The position numbers and the translations under genes are program-made. The notes under the pieces were generated by a model. It saw nothing but the letters and a program-made list of their open reading frames with translations, had not been told where the DNA came from and did not search any database. Source: Helopsaltes ochotensis (lineage: Eukaryota > Chordata > Aves > Passeriformes > Locustellidae). Taken from it: a stretch of DNA of 64,000 nt. Position 1 is the first letter of the stretch. Each line of letters opens with the position of its first letter. Shown one piece after another: positions 53,449-64,000 of this stretch. The DNA is taken from the NCBI GenBank assembly GCA_013400155.1, contig VXBM01000216.1, positions 373,297 to 437,296 on the forward strand, given 5' to 3'.

Positions 53449-54105
53449 CTGCAGATTGCAGGGAGGTGCCTGGGTTCAATACATCCATCCTGGGGTTAAT
53501 CTCTCTTCATATCAGCAGCTCAGACCAGCTTCACATCAGAGGGTTTAGGTAATGTGCCTCTGAATACAGAAACACTTTTACTTGGTACAAAGTGCACCTG
53601 ATACTTCAGAGGGAACTGATCTGCTGATGTGTCCAGGAATCCCTGGGTACACAGAGGCCACTGTTTCCCTGCATCCCACTAGCCCAACTGACACAGGTAC
53701 ACAGGTCCATTTAATAGAAGTCACAAAAACATGGGTTATTTTTCAACAGGAAAACATGTTTATTGCATTGTATATTTCATTACATGATCATGAGAAATCC
53801 ACCTCTTTATATACAATATACCAAAGCAAAATAATGAAAATTAGTTAATCTTTGTGAGTTATGACACTATGTCATACAAGTAGACATAAAATGTCCAAGT
53901 GTCTCCAGAACATTTACTGTTCCCTTAGATACCGTGCATAAATACCAAATACTTCAATGTAAACTCATTCAAAAACAAACCAACTAAACAACTTCAACAT
54001 TAACTGGTTAAAAACAAACCAGTCATGGCACAAACCCCCACAATTTCATAGAAATTATTAAACTCTTCTAAGTATTGAATTGGGGCAAAAGACTTCAGGG
54101 GCAAA

Positions 54106-54143
54106 ATTTGATTTGATTTGATTTGATTTGATTTGATTTGATT
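54106..54143. repeat. ATTTG pentamer microsatellite
   Basis: Seven to eight perfect tandem copies, between the CXC chemokine exon 3 and its candidate last exon. Confidence 0.95.
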
Positions 54144-55132
54144 AGACAGTATCTTGTGAAAAAAGGTCCAAGGTATTCTGCATTAAAGGATGGTGAGTTG
54201 GAGCAAGAAAAAGAGATTCAGCAAAACATTCTTGCTTGAATCAGGTTTTATTCCCATGTAATCCTGAACAGGCACTGAAATGTTAAGTGCCAGACAGCAC
54301 TCTTGTTATTCCTGACAGAAGGGTTACCCCCAATCATCAGCACGATCCATTGAAACCTCTCCTGTCACACTCTTTGCAGACATTTGCAAAATCATCTTCA
54401 CGATGGGCCCATCTTCTTTTCAGATATTAATGCTGGTTTTTAAGAACTTAGTGGCAAATAGCATTTGGCAAGAAGGAGCTTGCACAAAGGTGGAGCAAAC
54501 AGTGAGAATGTTGCTGAGAGGTATCCAGCAAAGCTTCCCCTGTCTTATCAAATGGATTCAATCACTTTATCTCAGTCAGTACAACCATACATAGGATTAG
54601 GCAATATAACAAGTATGAGGTGAAGGAATGAAACATAGACCATCTGATCTACAAACTCATCAAAACCAGAGACCTGAGCTATTGTGTTCTCACAGCATCT
54701 GTTTCCTGGTATCTTGTGGCAAACAGGTAACTTCATTCCGAGATGTTCCTTCCCTCAGAGATTGTTGGGTGAACTGCAACAGGCAGAATTCAAATTGTAA
54801 AGCCAGTCAGGAAAATTTTCCATAAGTTTTCTTGCATACACGGGATAATAAATCCCATAGGAGGTGTGGAAAAGATGCCAGATAATGATGAGGGAACATA
54901 CTGTGGCTAGATTTGCAATTAATCAGGCATTTGTTGTGGATATTATCCCTGGCAACCTGCTGGGTTGTCTCTTCCCCAACAAAGAAGCCACTTTCTGGAC
55001 ACATTTTTGGCGTAACTAACCAATTTCCCTACAGGGATCAATAGCAGAATACGGCTCATTATTCCTGGGTTTAAGCCCCTCCAAAAGCTAAGTTTGTCCC
55101 CCAGCGCTGGCGACAGCTGTCCCGGCAGGTAC

Positions 55133-55216
55133 CTGCGGAGGATCCTGGTGACCAGGAGCTTGACCCAGGGCGCGGCGGGGTTCAGGCAGACCATCTGTCC
55201 CTGCTTCGTCGTGGCT
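55133..55216 (-). CDS. CXC chemokine exon 3
   Basis: Acceptor CTCGCCCGCAG, donor GTACCT, 84 nt, the typical size for exon 3 in CXCL8-type genes. It encodes ATTKQGQMVCLNPAAPWVKL and VTRILR. If the donor is not used, the frame stays open for more than 50 codons without family resemblance. Confidence 0.92.
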
Positions 55217-55594
55217 CTGCGGGCGAGACGGGGAGGGGGTGAGGCCGGGGCCGTGCGGGCGGGCAGGGCCCGGGGCCGGGCACTTACATGACCTCGGGCT
55301 CGGCGCAGTGCGGCCCCTCGGCGAGGAGCTCCAGGCGCGCCAGGCGCCGCGGCGGGATCACCTGGGACACGGTCCGCACGCAGCGGCAGCGCAGCTCCCC
55401 GGCCAGCGGCGCTCCTGGCAGGAGGGAGGAGCCCTCTGAGCCTCGGCTCCGGGGTCCCCCGAAACGCCCCGGCCCCCCGCCACCCCTGCCGAGGCCCGGC
55501 CGCGGACGGATGGGTAACCCCGGCTCGGCCGCTTACCCCGGCATAGAGCGGCGGCGGCCAGGAGGAGGAGGAGGACGCGGAGGTGCGAGTTCAT
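55133..55594 (-). CDS. ELR-positive CXC chemokine (CXCL8-like), exons 1-3; last exon uncertain
   Basis: A small secreted chemokine of the neutrophil-attracting class, acting through CXCR1/CXCR2-type receptors. Coding parts are 55537-55594, 55288-55414 and 55133-55216. Residues 1-19 or so are a signal peptide with a run of five leucines. ELR at 26-28 directly precedes CRC (29-31). The third and fourth cysteines are C56 and C72, spaced as in CXCL8. PAAPWVK and a basic helix follow. Introns are only 122 and 71 bases. The exon 3 donor GTACCT leaves phase AG, as in CXCL8-type genes, so a short fourth exon is expected. Birds carry CXCL8-like genes (CXCL8L1/K60 and CXCL8L2) here, but I cannot tell which one this is, so no symbol is given. 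It lies 7.5 kb upstream of MTHFD2L on the same strand. Confidence 0.92.
55288..55414 (-). CDS. CXC chemokine exon 2 (ELR-CXC core)
   Basis: Acceptor CTCCTGCCAG, donor GTAAGT, 127 nt, the usual size for this exon in CXC chemokines. It encodes GELRCRCVRTVSQVIPPRRL and GPHCAEPEV. Confidence 0.95.
55537..55594 (-). CDS. CXC chemokine exon 1 (signal peptide)
   Basis: It encodes MNSHLRVLLLLLAAAALCR plus one base, then donor GTAAGC. The start is the first ATG after the TATA-like box, about 65 bases downstream of it. Confidence 0.9.
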
Positions 55595-55656
55595 GGCTGG
55601 TGCTGGCGGCGGAGACGGTGCAGGAGCCGGCGGGGCGGCCCCCTTTCCCTCCTGGG

Positions 55657-55664
55657 CTTTTATT
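55657..55664 (-). promoter_or_regulatory. TATA-like box of the chemokine gene
   Basis: On the minus strand AATAAAAG, about 65 bases before the start codon, in a GC-rich setting where such a run stands out. Confidence 0.65.
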
Positions 55665-55682
55665 CCCTGCCGGGAGCTGCCG

Positions 55683-55692
55683 GGGAATTTCC
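55683..55692. promoter_or_regulatory. NF-kB site of the chemokine promoter
   Basis: GGGAATTTCC fits the GGGRNNYYCC consensus exactly. It lies about 20 bases upstream of the TATA-like box, as in inducible CXCL promoters. It suggests induction by inflammatory signals. Confidence 0.75.
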
Positions 55693-56909
55693 CGGAGTGG
55701 AGCCGGGGGACAGTGCCCGGTTGGCCCCTTTCCACCGATGGGTGTGTGGCGCTAAAGGAGCAGGGCGGAGAGAGAAGAGCGGCCGCTCCCGGCAGAGCGG
55801 CTCCTTCAGGTCTGGGAACGAGGGAAGCGTGGCGCTGCACCGTCCCGAGAATCGCCCAGGGTCTGCTGGCACCCCATTCTCTGAGAAGAGCTGAGGAATT
55901 TTTTGCGGGGGTTCTCCGTTAGCTTTCAGGGTGCAGGGTCCTGAGACAAATGGGAATTTGGGTTCTGGTTCCTTGCTCTGCCTAACCGTGTGAAACCACG
56001 CACTCTTATTCTGTGGGCATTGCTCCCCTGAGCACTCCTTTCTTCACCTAGCTTTTGAAAACCGGAAATCTTTTTTTCCTGCAACTAGGAGACCCTTAGC
56101 TTTCCATACCTACATTCCACTACCGAAAGCCTTCTGTTCCACTCCTCTGTACACATAGGTCACTCTCTTTTTCTTCATTCCTGACAAAGCATTTTGCTAA
56201 ATTCAGTTATAAAGAAGCAAACCAGCAGCTTTCTATGAGCTTTTAATGAAAATGAGATGCAGGTTTTCTAAACTTTATTTACACATAGGTTTAGATCAGT
56301 TATGATCAACACACTTCCATTTGTATTGTTTGAGTAAAAAATACAATATTGTACTTATTGTACTTTATTTGTCTTGTTTTTTGTTGTTGTTTGTTTGTTT
56401 TGGTTTTGGGGTTTTTTTTTATGTTGTTGTTTGTGGGGTTTTTGTTGGGTTTGTTTTTTTTTTTTAGCTGATCTGTTTTCTTCCACAGACATTTGTGAAC
56501 ATGAGCAAATCAAGTTGTTCCAGGGTCAGGCTGCCGTGTGTCTTGCCCCATCTGCCTAAATGCCTTAGATCATAAGATTCAGCATGTAAAGCAGTCCTAG
56601 CAAGGGATTAAGTAGATAGCAAGCTGATGGGACACAAAGACTCTCACTCTGTCATCTACAGCTCAGCTGCTTCATACAGCTGCTGTCTTAGTTCCTCAGG
56701 AGATCAGCCCTGCGGGAAGACTGCATGTCACAAGCAAATGGTGATTGCCCCATGTTATCAGGAAATTATCTAATGACTAATTTGGACCCCTTTCCAGATT
56801 CAGCTTGATAACAACATTCTTGGAAGCAGTTGACTTTTAGCTTGCTCTTGAAAGGAAGTGACATGATCAGCTTAGGGGCAGCCACTAATTAGAAACCTTC
56901 TCTGGGATT

Positions 56910-56939
56910 CCTTGAGATCCCTTGAGATCCCTTGAGATC
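56910..56939. repeat. Three tandem copies of a 10-base unit
   Basis: CCTTGAGATC three times in a row with no mismatch. Confidence 0.9.
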
Positions 56940-57877
56940 ATGGAGGTGGAATCACCATTCCCTCCAGGTTATAGCCACACAAGCCTTCTGGGACTGCGAG
57001 TTCCCTATATGGTTGTCCCAAGGAAGTGCCATGTCCTTTGCAGGAAGAAGGATTTGCCCAGCTGCAGTAAACTGAGGCAATAAACCAGTCGGATTATGCA
57101 CAGATAATCTGCTTCAGGTCACTGCAGCTGTCACTGGCAGGTCCAGCTCTGAATGGATGTGGGGAGCAGATCAGTCATTGTCACTCGTGCACGGCCAGAT
57201 TACACATTGCTCTCGGACAGTACACATGAGTAAGGACAGTTTACGTGACAGCGCTTGGCTTTCTGCTTGCATGACTGCTCACAAGAACTGACCCATCAGA
57301 CTCATTCCACAGTGGTTACTGCTGAGGAAATTCCAGAAGTCTCCTGGGGTCTGGAGCGGGAGACTGTTTTTAGACATGGAGCAGCAACGTGTGAAAGTCT
57401 GTGGCCAGCTCTCCCTCAGAGCCATGTGCCAAGAAGAGCAGCAGTCGGGTCATGGACACGCTGCGGTGCAGCAGATGATACAGAGCCTGGTCCTCTGAGT
57501 CAGTGGTTGCACAAACAGGCCTGGAACAAGGGAAATGGGTGTCTCTGGGACTATTTCAACATGCAAGACCATCTGCCTGAGCAAGGCTTTGTGCCTGCAG
57601 ACTTCAGATTGCTTCTAGCTCCCTTCTGTGGGAGTGTGAGTGAGGTCTCTTCAGTCCAGATGACAGCAGCAGCGAGGCTGAGCTGGGGAGGAACTCTCTT
57701 GAATGATACTCTTTGCTCTGTTTCCCTTCACCACCATCAGCAAAATTCTCTTAGCAAGTACAGAAAAGATAGGGAACAGACAGCATCACTTTAGAGTGCT
57801 GAGTTTTTCCCTGCCTGCTGCCCTGTCTCTTTCACTATAGATAAGTTTGCCATGCACTGAGTGCAGGTGGTACAGAT

Positions 57878-57924
57878 AGAATCATGGAATGGTTTGGATT
57901 GGAAGGGAACCTTGAAGATCATCC
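57878..57924 (-). mobile_element. CR1 LINE 3'-end fragment
   Basis: The plus strand reads AGAATCATGGAATGGTTTGG, then ATTGGAAGGGAACCTT and GAAGATCATC. This closely matches the terminal part of avian CR1 elements in reverse. Only about 45 bases are recognisable. At 58068-58085 GATTCTGTGATTCTGTGA resembles the CR1 3' octamer in the other direction. Confidence 0.7.
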
Positions 57925-60900
57925 TGAATTAAACTTAAATTAGATGTTGTGAGTGGTGGTGTCAGTTCTGGGACAGAACTTAGCACAATGTTTGTATTTG
58001 CCTCACTAAAGCTCCCATTCAAATCACCTACCGCTTTAGCAGAAGCTGCTTTGTGAAGATACTCCAGGATTCTGTGATTCTGTGAAATCTCTGTGTCCTG
58101 AGCGTGGGTCTCAGGGTTACCAGGACACAGAAAGCAGTCCCAGCTCAGACACGGCCTGAGTGGGTACCTAAAGAGAATAAATGACATGGCTCAATCACTT
58201 TCACAGTATCTCATCCTTAATTCATTACACGCATGAAGTGATTTGGCTGCTTTGTTGCAGACTTAGGCTGTGTGCCTTTCCAAAGCAGGTATTTATTTGG
58301 TTTAGCACCTGTAGTGGGAGCCATTTGCTGGCAGCGGGTGCAGGAGAGCTAGAAGACAATTAAACAAGACGTGTCTCACTTCAACAAGTGAGGACTTCTC
58401 CTAAGTGCATGAGAATTACTTTGGAGGATGTGTCCCAGATATAAGGTGAATGGTTTATCATGGCCTAGAAACCATTTAACATGGCCAACCTCTGAAGGAG
58501 CAGTCTTATTTTATTTCCTTCAGGGTTTTGATTAGGAATAATTTGTGTTCTGATCTGCAAAATGTCGAGTCACTGCTACCTAGTACTGTCCAAAGTCAGA
58601 CAGTATATACTGCTGATTTCCTCTCATCTTCATTATGTTACCTTTTTTTCCTATACCAGTATGTTTCATGGTATTCTCTTACTATGATGAGGTGCTGTTC
58701 CTTATCACCTATGATTCCTCCTGTGGATAAAGCTCTGTCATGGAGTACAAACATATTTGCTGGAGGCACTAACCAAAGTTCAAGCTACAGGTTTGTGCAA
58801 AGTATGTTTTATATCTACCAGATGTTTTATTTCCTTCAACTTCCCCATGTGTTTCTCAAGTTTTGAAAGGTTTCCAGTCCATATGCCCTTGAAAATAATA
58901 CCAGAAGATGTAAGAGATAGAAATGTCCTGTTGTTTAACTTGTGTCGTGGAGAATCTCAACTCTGTTTTGCCAGCTGCAGTGTGGCACATGTCCCGCATT
59001 GTTGTGTGCTCATTTCTGTAATACCTTTTGAGACGTGAAAATTCACATTCAAAATAATTATCTATAGCAAATATGCTTAGTATCTTCCTGCCTGCCCTCC
59101 TGCATCTTTACCTAACTTTAACATTCAGGAGCCCTTAGGTTTTTTGTTTCCCTTCCACAGAGTTAGAGGTTTTCCACCTGTGCCCACTGCTGGGAATCAG
59201 AGCGTGAACACACGCACACATTGTTGACAGCTAAAAGGACTGTGTTTGTGTTACTCAAGCATTACCTTGGCAAATAGAATGAGTTGGCTCTGAAATCCGT
59301 GTGTTTGGCCATCATTTCTCCGTGTTTTAGTTTCAGGTGCCAACTTACCTTTTCTGAGATAGTTGATGGGACTGCAGGGACTGTAGTTTCACTGTCACCT
59401 TACTTAGTGGTACTCCTGGACATACAACAATTCCCAAAAAGTGAGTGGCTGGTGGTGGACTCACTGGTTCTGGCACTTTACACCTAACATATAAGGACAA
59501 GAGGGGTTTTATTTTGAGTTTGGGATCTAATTGTTTAAGCAATTTGTTCTTACCTCTGCTGAGAGGGAAGAGTCTCCCAGCTTTTTAGTAGCAGACATGA
59601 CCCTGGACAAAGATTACAACTGTGTGACTCTTTCCACCCCCACACAGTTGTTTGGTTGATAAGCCTTTGAGGTCATCACAGCTTCTGAAAGGCAGAAAGA
59701 GCTTCTCTTGGCCTTAGCAGCAGTAGAAAATGCTCTTCATCCTATGAATTGTCTGCAGGCTTTAACCCTTGGATCTGTGTGAATTTTGGGAGCATCCCTT
59801 TATTCAGCAGAAGGAGCAGGTGCTTGCTGTGGGCTCTTAGGTCCTGCAGCCAGGTTTTTGTGCTTGCTGGGGCACATCTTGGTGGTATGGTTTGCAGATG
59901 AATTCAGGTATAACTATACTGAATTCTAACACATGAGAGCAGGACTTAAACCTTGCCAGTGCCTAGAACAGACAGGATACAGCATGTCCTCTAACAGCTA
60001 AATGCTGCTCCTGTAGTATTAACCAAGCATGGGAGAAGTGAAATAGAATCACTGATATGCTGCCAGTGGTGGATAGAAATACCTGGGTCTCCCCAGGGAG
60101 CATGATCAGGAGACTGATTTTAAAAACATGGGGGTTTTTTCAGTTTGAAATCATAAACCCATGTTTTCTGTTCAAGATGAGCAGCTCATGTGCAGTAAAA
60201 TACAGGTCCCCTATCAGGACATTGTTAACTTTGGTGAAGCCTTCCTTTCCCATGGGGATCCCTCAAAGAAGCTGTGCAAACATATTCCTCCCACCCTTGT
60301 GCTTTTAGCCTGATAACAAAAAATTCAGTCAACTTGGAAATGAGCTGTTTGGAAATAAAGACATAAAAATTTGTTCCATCTGCAGATAGGTAGAAGTGAA
60401 GAAAATATGAGTCTCTTAAAAAATGAACTGTTCACCCCCTAAAAAAAACAGACCAAGGCTCCAAAATCAACAGTCCCTCCAACATGCCTTAAGGCAATTT
60501 CAGTTTTCAGACTGAGTGGATCTGAGTAATTTTTGGGAGTGTGCTTTGGGTAGCTGTGGTCTTCTGGTTAGTGTGATAGCATCATTTGGGAAAACAGTGA
60601 CACGAGACATCTCACCACAAGAAAATGGGAACGCTCATTGGAATCATCACAAAATCTTTGAAGTCTTCTCTCATGACACCCAGACTTTAAAGCTGTCTGT
60701 TGCTTTCATTGGTTGTGTTGCAATGAAGGAAAAATGAAGAAGTCATACTTGACTTAGACCCTAGGAGACACCGAAGCTGCCATCTCAGGGAACTTTCTTA
60801 CAGCCCTTTGAGTGCCATGTGCAGGATCAGTGTGTTGCCCTAATTTTTGCAGCCTTTCTGATGTGTTTCTTAGCTGTTAGAATGGAGTCAGAATCCTCAA

Positions 60901-63900
60901 TGTTTAGGCAGTGCTTTGCCTTTCTCACGCTTGTGTTATCTGTAAGATAGGGTTTGTTTAGGATATGGATTGGTAAATATCACATACCTTTAGATGCAAA
61001 TTGTACTGACTGACCGTCAGCCGGGCCAGTGGAGACGAGAGGTGTTCACCTTCTCATCCAATCCCTGGCATGGACCTGAGGTCTACTTAAGAAAAAAAAA
61101 ATAAACAAAAGTCCTTTTTTAGATCCTTCTCCTCATCGAGTGTGGTTCTTGCTGTGCCGAACAGTCCACAATCAGTGTGTTTGGACTCTGTAGTAAAATA
61201 AATTGGATTGTTCCTGGCAACAAAAAATGGCTGCTATTTGTTGAAAGGAAGGAAAAGTAATACCAATGAATTTGCTTAATTGTTACTGAATTATCCAAAA
61301 TAGCCTACAAAGCAGCAACAGGGACATGTATACTTTCAGCTTGTTATAGGGAGGTGTTTAGAGAAGGAGGTGTTTGGAGGAAACACACTGATAACGTTTT
61401 TGGTATTGTGATCACCACTGAGTTTACTGTCAATGGTTATCTTCCCCATTATCTTGTATTTCTTTCTTTTTTTTCTTCCTTTTTTAAAATTTCCAGATAG
61501 TGTGACTCCAAATTGCTTCAATACATGCAGAGTACAGGACTATGCCAACACATTGTGCTATAAATTATGGTGACAAACATGAGCAAAGACGTTTTTCTTT
61601 CTTAAGAACTAAGAAATTAAAATTGCTAGTGAGTGCTGTTGTCAGGAGTAAACTGAGGTGGCAGGAGAGTAAGCAAGCTAGGAGCATTCTGTGAAAAACA
61701 GACTACTGGAGAAAAAAGACAACATTTGACTTAATTGAAATTCAGTATTTTTATCCTTGGTTTCCTTCTAAACAGTGAAAATCCCCATAAAATGAAATTG
61801 ATCAGGACATTGACTGAAAAGAAAAACTTCACTTAGCTCCAAATACTATTTTGCTGTGAGCTAAGATTCGTTTAATTTAGATGAACTTTGCCCTTAGCAC
61901 TTCAATGCAAGCTTGAATTTGATAAAATCACTGCATTCTAATGAGGTTTTTTTTTGTTTGTTCAAATCCTCATTTTTCTAGGGGAGCATTGTTCCACCAG
62001 AAGACTTTCCATCTGAATGGCCCTGGCTTGTATTCCTAGTACACACCATTTGAAACAAACTGTACAGGGTACTTTTCACGTATTTTCTGGGTTTTTTAAA
62101 TGGTCATTTTATTATCAGAAGACATTGCATGCTCTCCCTCATCCTTTCCTCCAAGCAGGAATAGTATTGTGAGAACTTTTCGACATGGAAATGACTCTAG
62201 CATTTGGCCTGCCAACTGGTCCGGTGTGTGCAGGTAGATTGACAGCTCTTTGCCGTGTTTCTTCCTCAGCTGAGTCTCCTGCTGACTTTGGTGAAAGATC
62301 TGTGTATGCAAAAATCACTTGGGTTTTCCTTGGTGATAACAAGGAGTGGGTAGAGCTGCAACAAAGCCTGTTTTCTTTGGCTCTTCTTGTTGAGATTGTG
62401 CTCACGGCGAGCAGCGCTTACGTAAATGGCTTCTCTTTTGCAGAATGATGGGGCTTTGCTGTCAGAGGTGAAGTATCAAACAGAGAGGAAATGAGAAAAT
62501 GAGGATCTCATAGAATTTTGACTACAGGGATACAGTAAGTCAGCAAACGTGTATTTACTGGCTTGATTATTGGTCTGCTGCTGGCAATGTCTGGCTCAGC
62601 AATGAACCAGCTGGGTGGCTGTGCATTCCTTTATTGGTTATTGATAAGTCATACACAAAGCTTTCAAAGAGTCAGGGTCTTTTGACAAGTCACTTGCTCT
62701 TCACTGTTTGCATTGTGTGCCTTTCACACAAAGGTCTGACACCTTCATGGACAAACTCTTTTCAGTAAAAGTGATAGATGGAAGGGGGTGTTTCAAGTTC
62801 TGCTCTTTGGTCTTTTTCTGGGCTTAGTATATCTTGCTTCTCCTTTACTTTTTACTTTCACAAAAGCCTGACTAAAGGGAGAACAGGAGTCACTCATCTG
62901 TTGCTTAAGATTATCTGCTGCTATGGCAGACGGCTGTGCTTTTCTGAGTACCTGTGAATAGCTACTTGCTTTCAATTAGGAGCCTTGCCTTTCAACTGCA
63001 CCGTGTTTGTTTCATCTGTGCCTGTGCCTTGCCCCCACACAGTGGCTCATTCTCACACATTCTTATTCCTTCAAGGAGTTCTGCATCAGGTAAAAAGAAG
63101 CCCATGTTGTCCAGGCTGTCATTTGCCTGTCCTGAATCACTGTTCACGAAATCTGCCACTGGTGCTTTAGACACACTTCACACAGAAATGGTGCTTCAAG
63201 CTTTTGCAATTTTATTGACATTTTGGCTTTAGCACAACAGTTGAATTCTGATTCTCCTGTCTGCTTGCAAACTCATAAAAAGTGTGACCTTGGAAATAGA
63301 AGAAGACAAGGAGAATTGTCGGTATTTTGGAAGTCTCCTTATTTCTGTGCGAACATGTAAACATGTCTTTAATAAAACAATCAGGCTGAGGGGGTGGGAT
63401 TATTCATTTGCTTCTCTTATGAGTTATGAAGCTTCCATCATTCTGGGAAATTATTTCAAAGAAAAAGCTAGACATGGTGAATCTTAGGAGTGCAGTCTGA
63501 ATGTTGCTTCAGTGTTTAAGAATTATTTTTGGAATTCTGGCATTTTGTATTCAGCTGAGTCAGAAAAGCTGCTTAACTCTCCTTTTCAAAAACTGAACTC
63601 TTCTTTGGAGATAAGTTGATTAACTGGGTCCAAATATGCTCTCAAACCACTTGCCTAACAACTTCTTATTTCCACAGGTTTTTATAGGGTGTCTATGTAT
63701 GAAAAAGTTTTCTGCAAAAGATAAAAAGATTAGATTTTCCCCAGTTCACCTGTCCTGTAGTAAGGAATAGGAGAAATCGACAGACTGATACTGGAGTTGC
63801 CAATGTGCACTTTGGGTGGTGCAGTCTTACTTCACACTTCTGCTAGTGTCCTTGGTGAGTCAGTGGAGATGACATCTGGGAAACCTAGTGCAACCCTTTT

Positions 63901-64000
63901 CCTTCAAAAAAATATTGATCTCATTCCTTGTGAAATTGAATTTCCATGAAGTAAGGTAATTGGACCTATCAGAGGTTGATGCTTGTTAAAATAAATGATA

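Larger units (their letters stand above)
55900..64000. other. Region upstream of the chemokine gene, no gene seen
   Basis: About 8 kb without a supportable exon. The longest open frame (179 codons, plus strand, 57255-57794) begins with TTG and shows no domain. It contains a T/G-rich low-complexity tract at about 56.37-56.47 kb, a 10-base triplicate, and CR1-like ends near 57.9-58.1 kb. A further chemokine gene may lie beyond the window. Confidence 0.5.

Noticed and set aside
54807..54838. Possible chemokine last exon after acceptor GTGTATGCAAG
   Set aside because: The tract before the acceptor is weak, and the tail would add over 20 residues including two extra cysteines, unlike the family.
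55358..55840. 160-codon minus-strand frame that includes the chemokine signal peptide
   Set aside because: Only the part from 55594 to 55537 is coding. The remainder reads into intron 1 and the promoter, past good splice signals.
57255..57794. 179-codon plus-strand open frame upstream of the chemokine gene
   Set aside because: It begins with TTG rather than ATG, shows no recognisable domain, and has no supporting splice structure.

Overview
The window is vertebrate nuclear DNA, most likely from a bird. The reasons are the gene content and order (an ELR-CXC chemokine, then MTHFD2L, then EPGN, all on the minus strand, as in the chemokine/EGF-ligand neighbourhood of amniotes), the compact introns, a CR1-type LINE end, and a solo retroviral LTR of avian style. 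It carries three protein-coding genes, which I rebuilt exon by exon from splice sites and reading phase. The species or bird order cannot be told from the sequence.

Layout from right to left, which is the direction of transcription. (1) 53.4-55.6 kb: a small, GC-rich CXC chemokine gene of the CXCL8-like, ELR-positive class, with a TATA-like box and a perfect NF-kB site just upstream. Its first three exons are clear; its last short exon is not. (2) 24.0-47.6 kb: a complete eight-exon MTHFD2L gene (346 codons), the mitochondrial methylene-THF dehydrogenase/cyclohydrolase. Every exon joins in frame. (3) 13.2-20.3 kb: a complete five-exon EPGN gene (151 codons), epigen, an EGF-receptor ligand with signal peptide, EGF domain and transmembrane segment. 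The three genes belong to different pathways (inflammatory chemotaxis, folate one-carbon metabolism, EGFR signalling). They share a neighbourhood, not a process.

The most unusual region is 47-51.5 kb. The MTHFD2L promoter/first-exon CpG island is present three times. The copy at 47.45-47.65 kb is the working one. A second copy lies inverted at 48.3-48.65 kb and keeps its start codon and splice donor on the plus strand. A third lies at 51.1-51.43 kb on the minus strand and has lost both. Similarity covers 5' UTR, coding part and start of the intron, so these are DNA duplications, not retrocopies. An LTR-like, AT-rich block sits between the second and third copies.

The remainder (1-12 kb, 20.4-22.5 kb, 55.9-64 kb, and the introns) looks non-coding. 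A 601-bp solo LTR with an exact 6-bp target-site duplication lies at 2.1-2.7 kb, and there are several short tandem repeats. The related EGFR-ligand genes EREG and AREG, expected beyond EPGN, were not seen in the left 13 kb.
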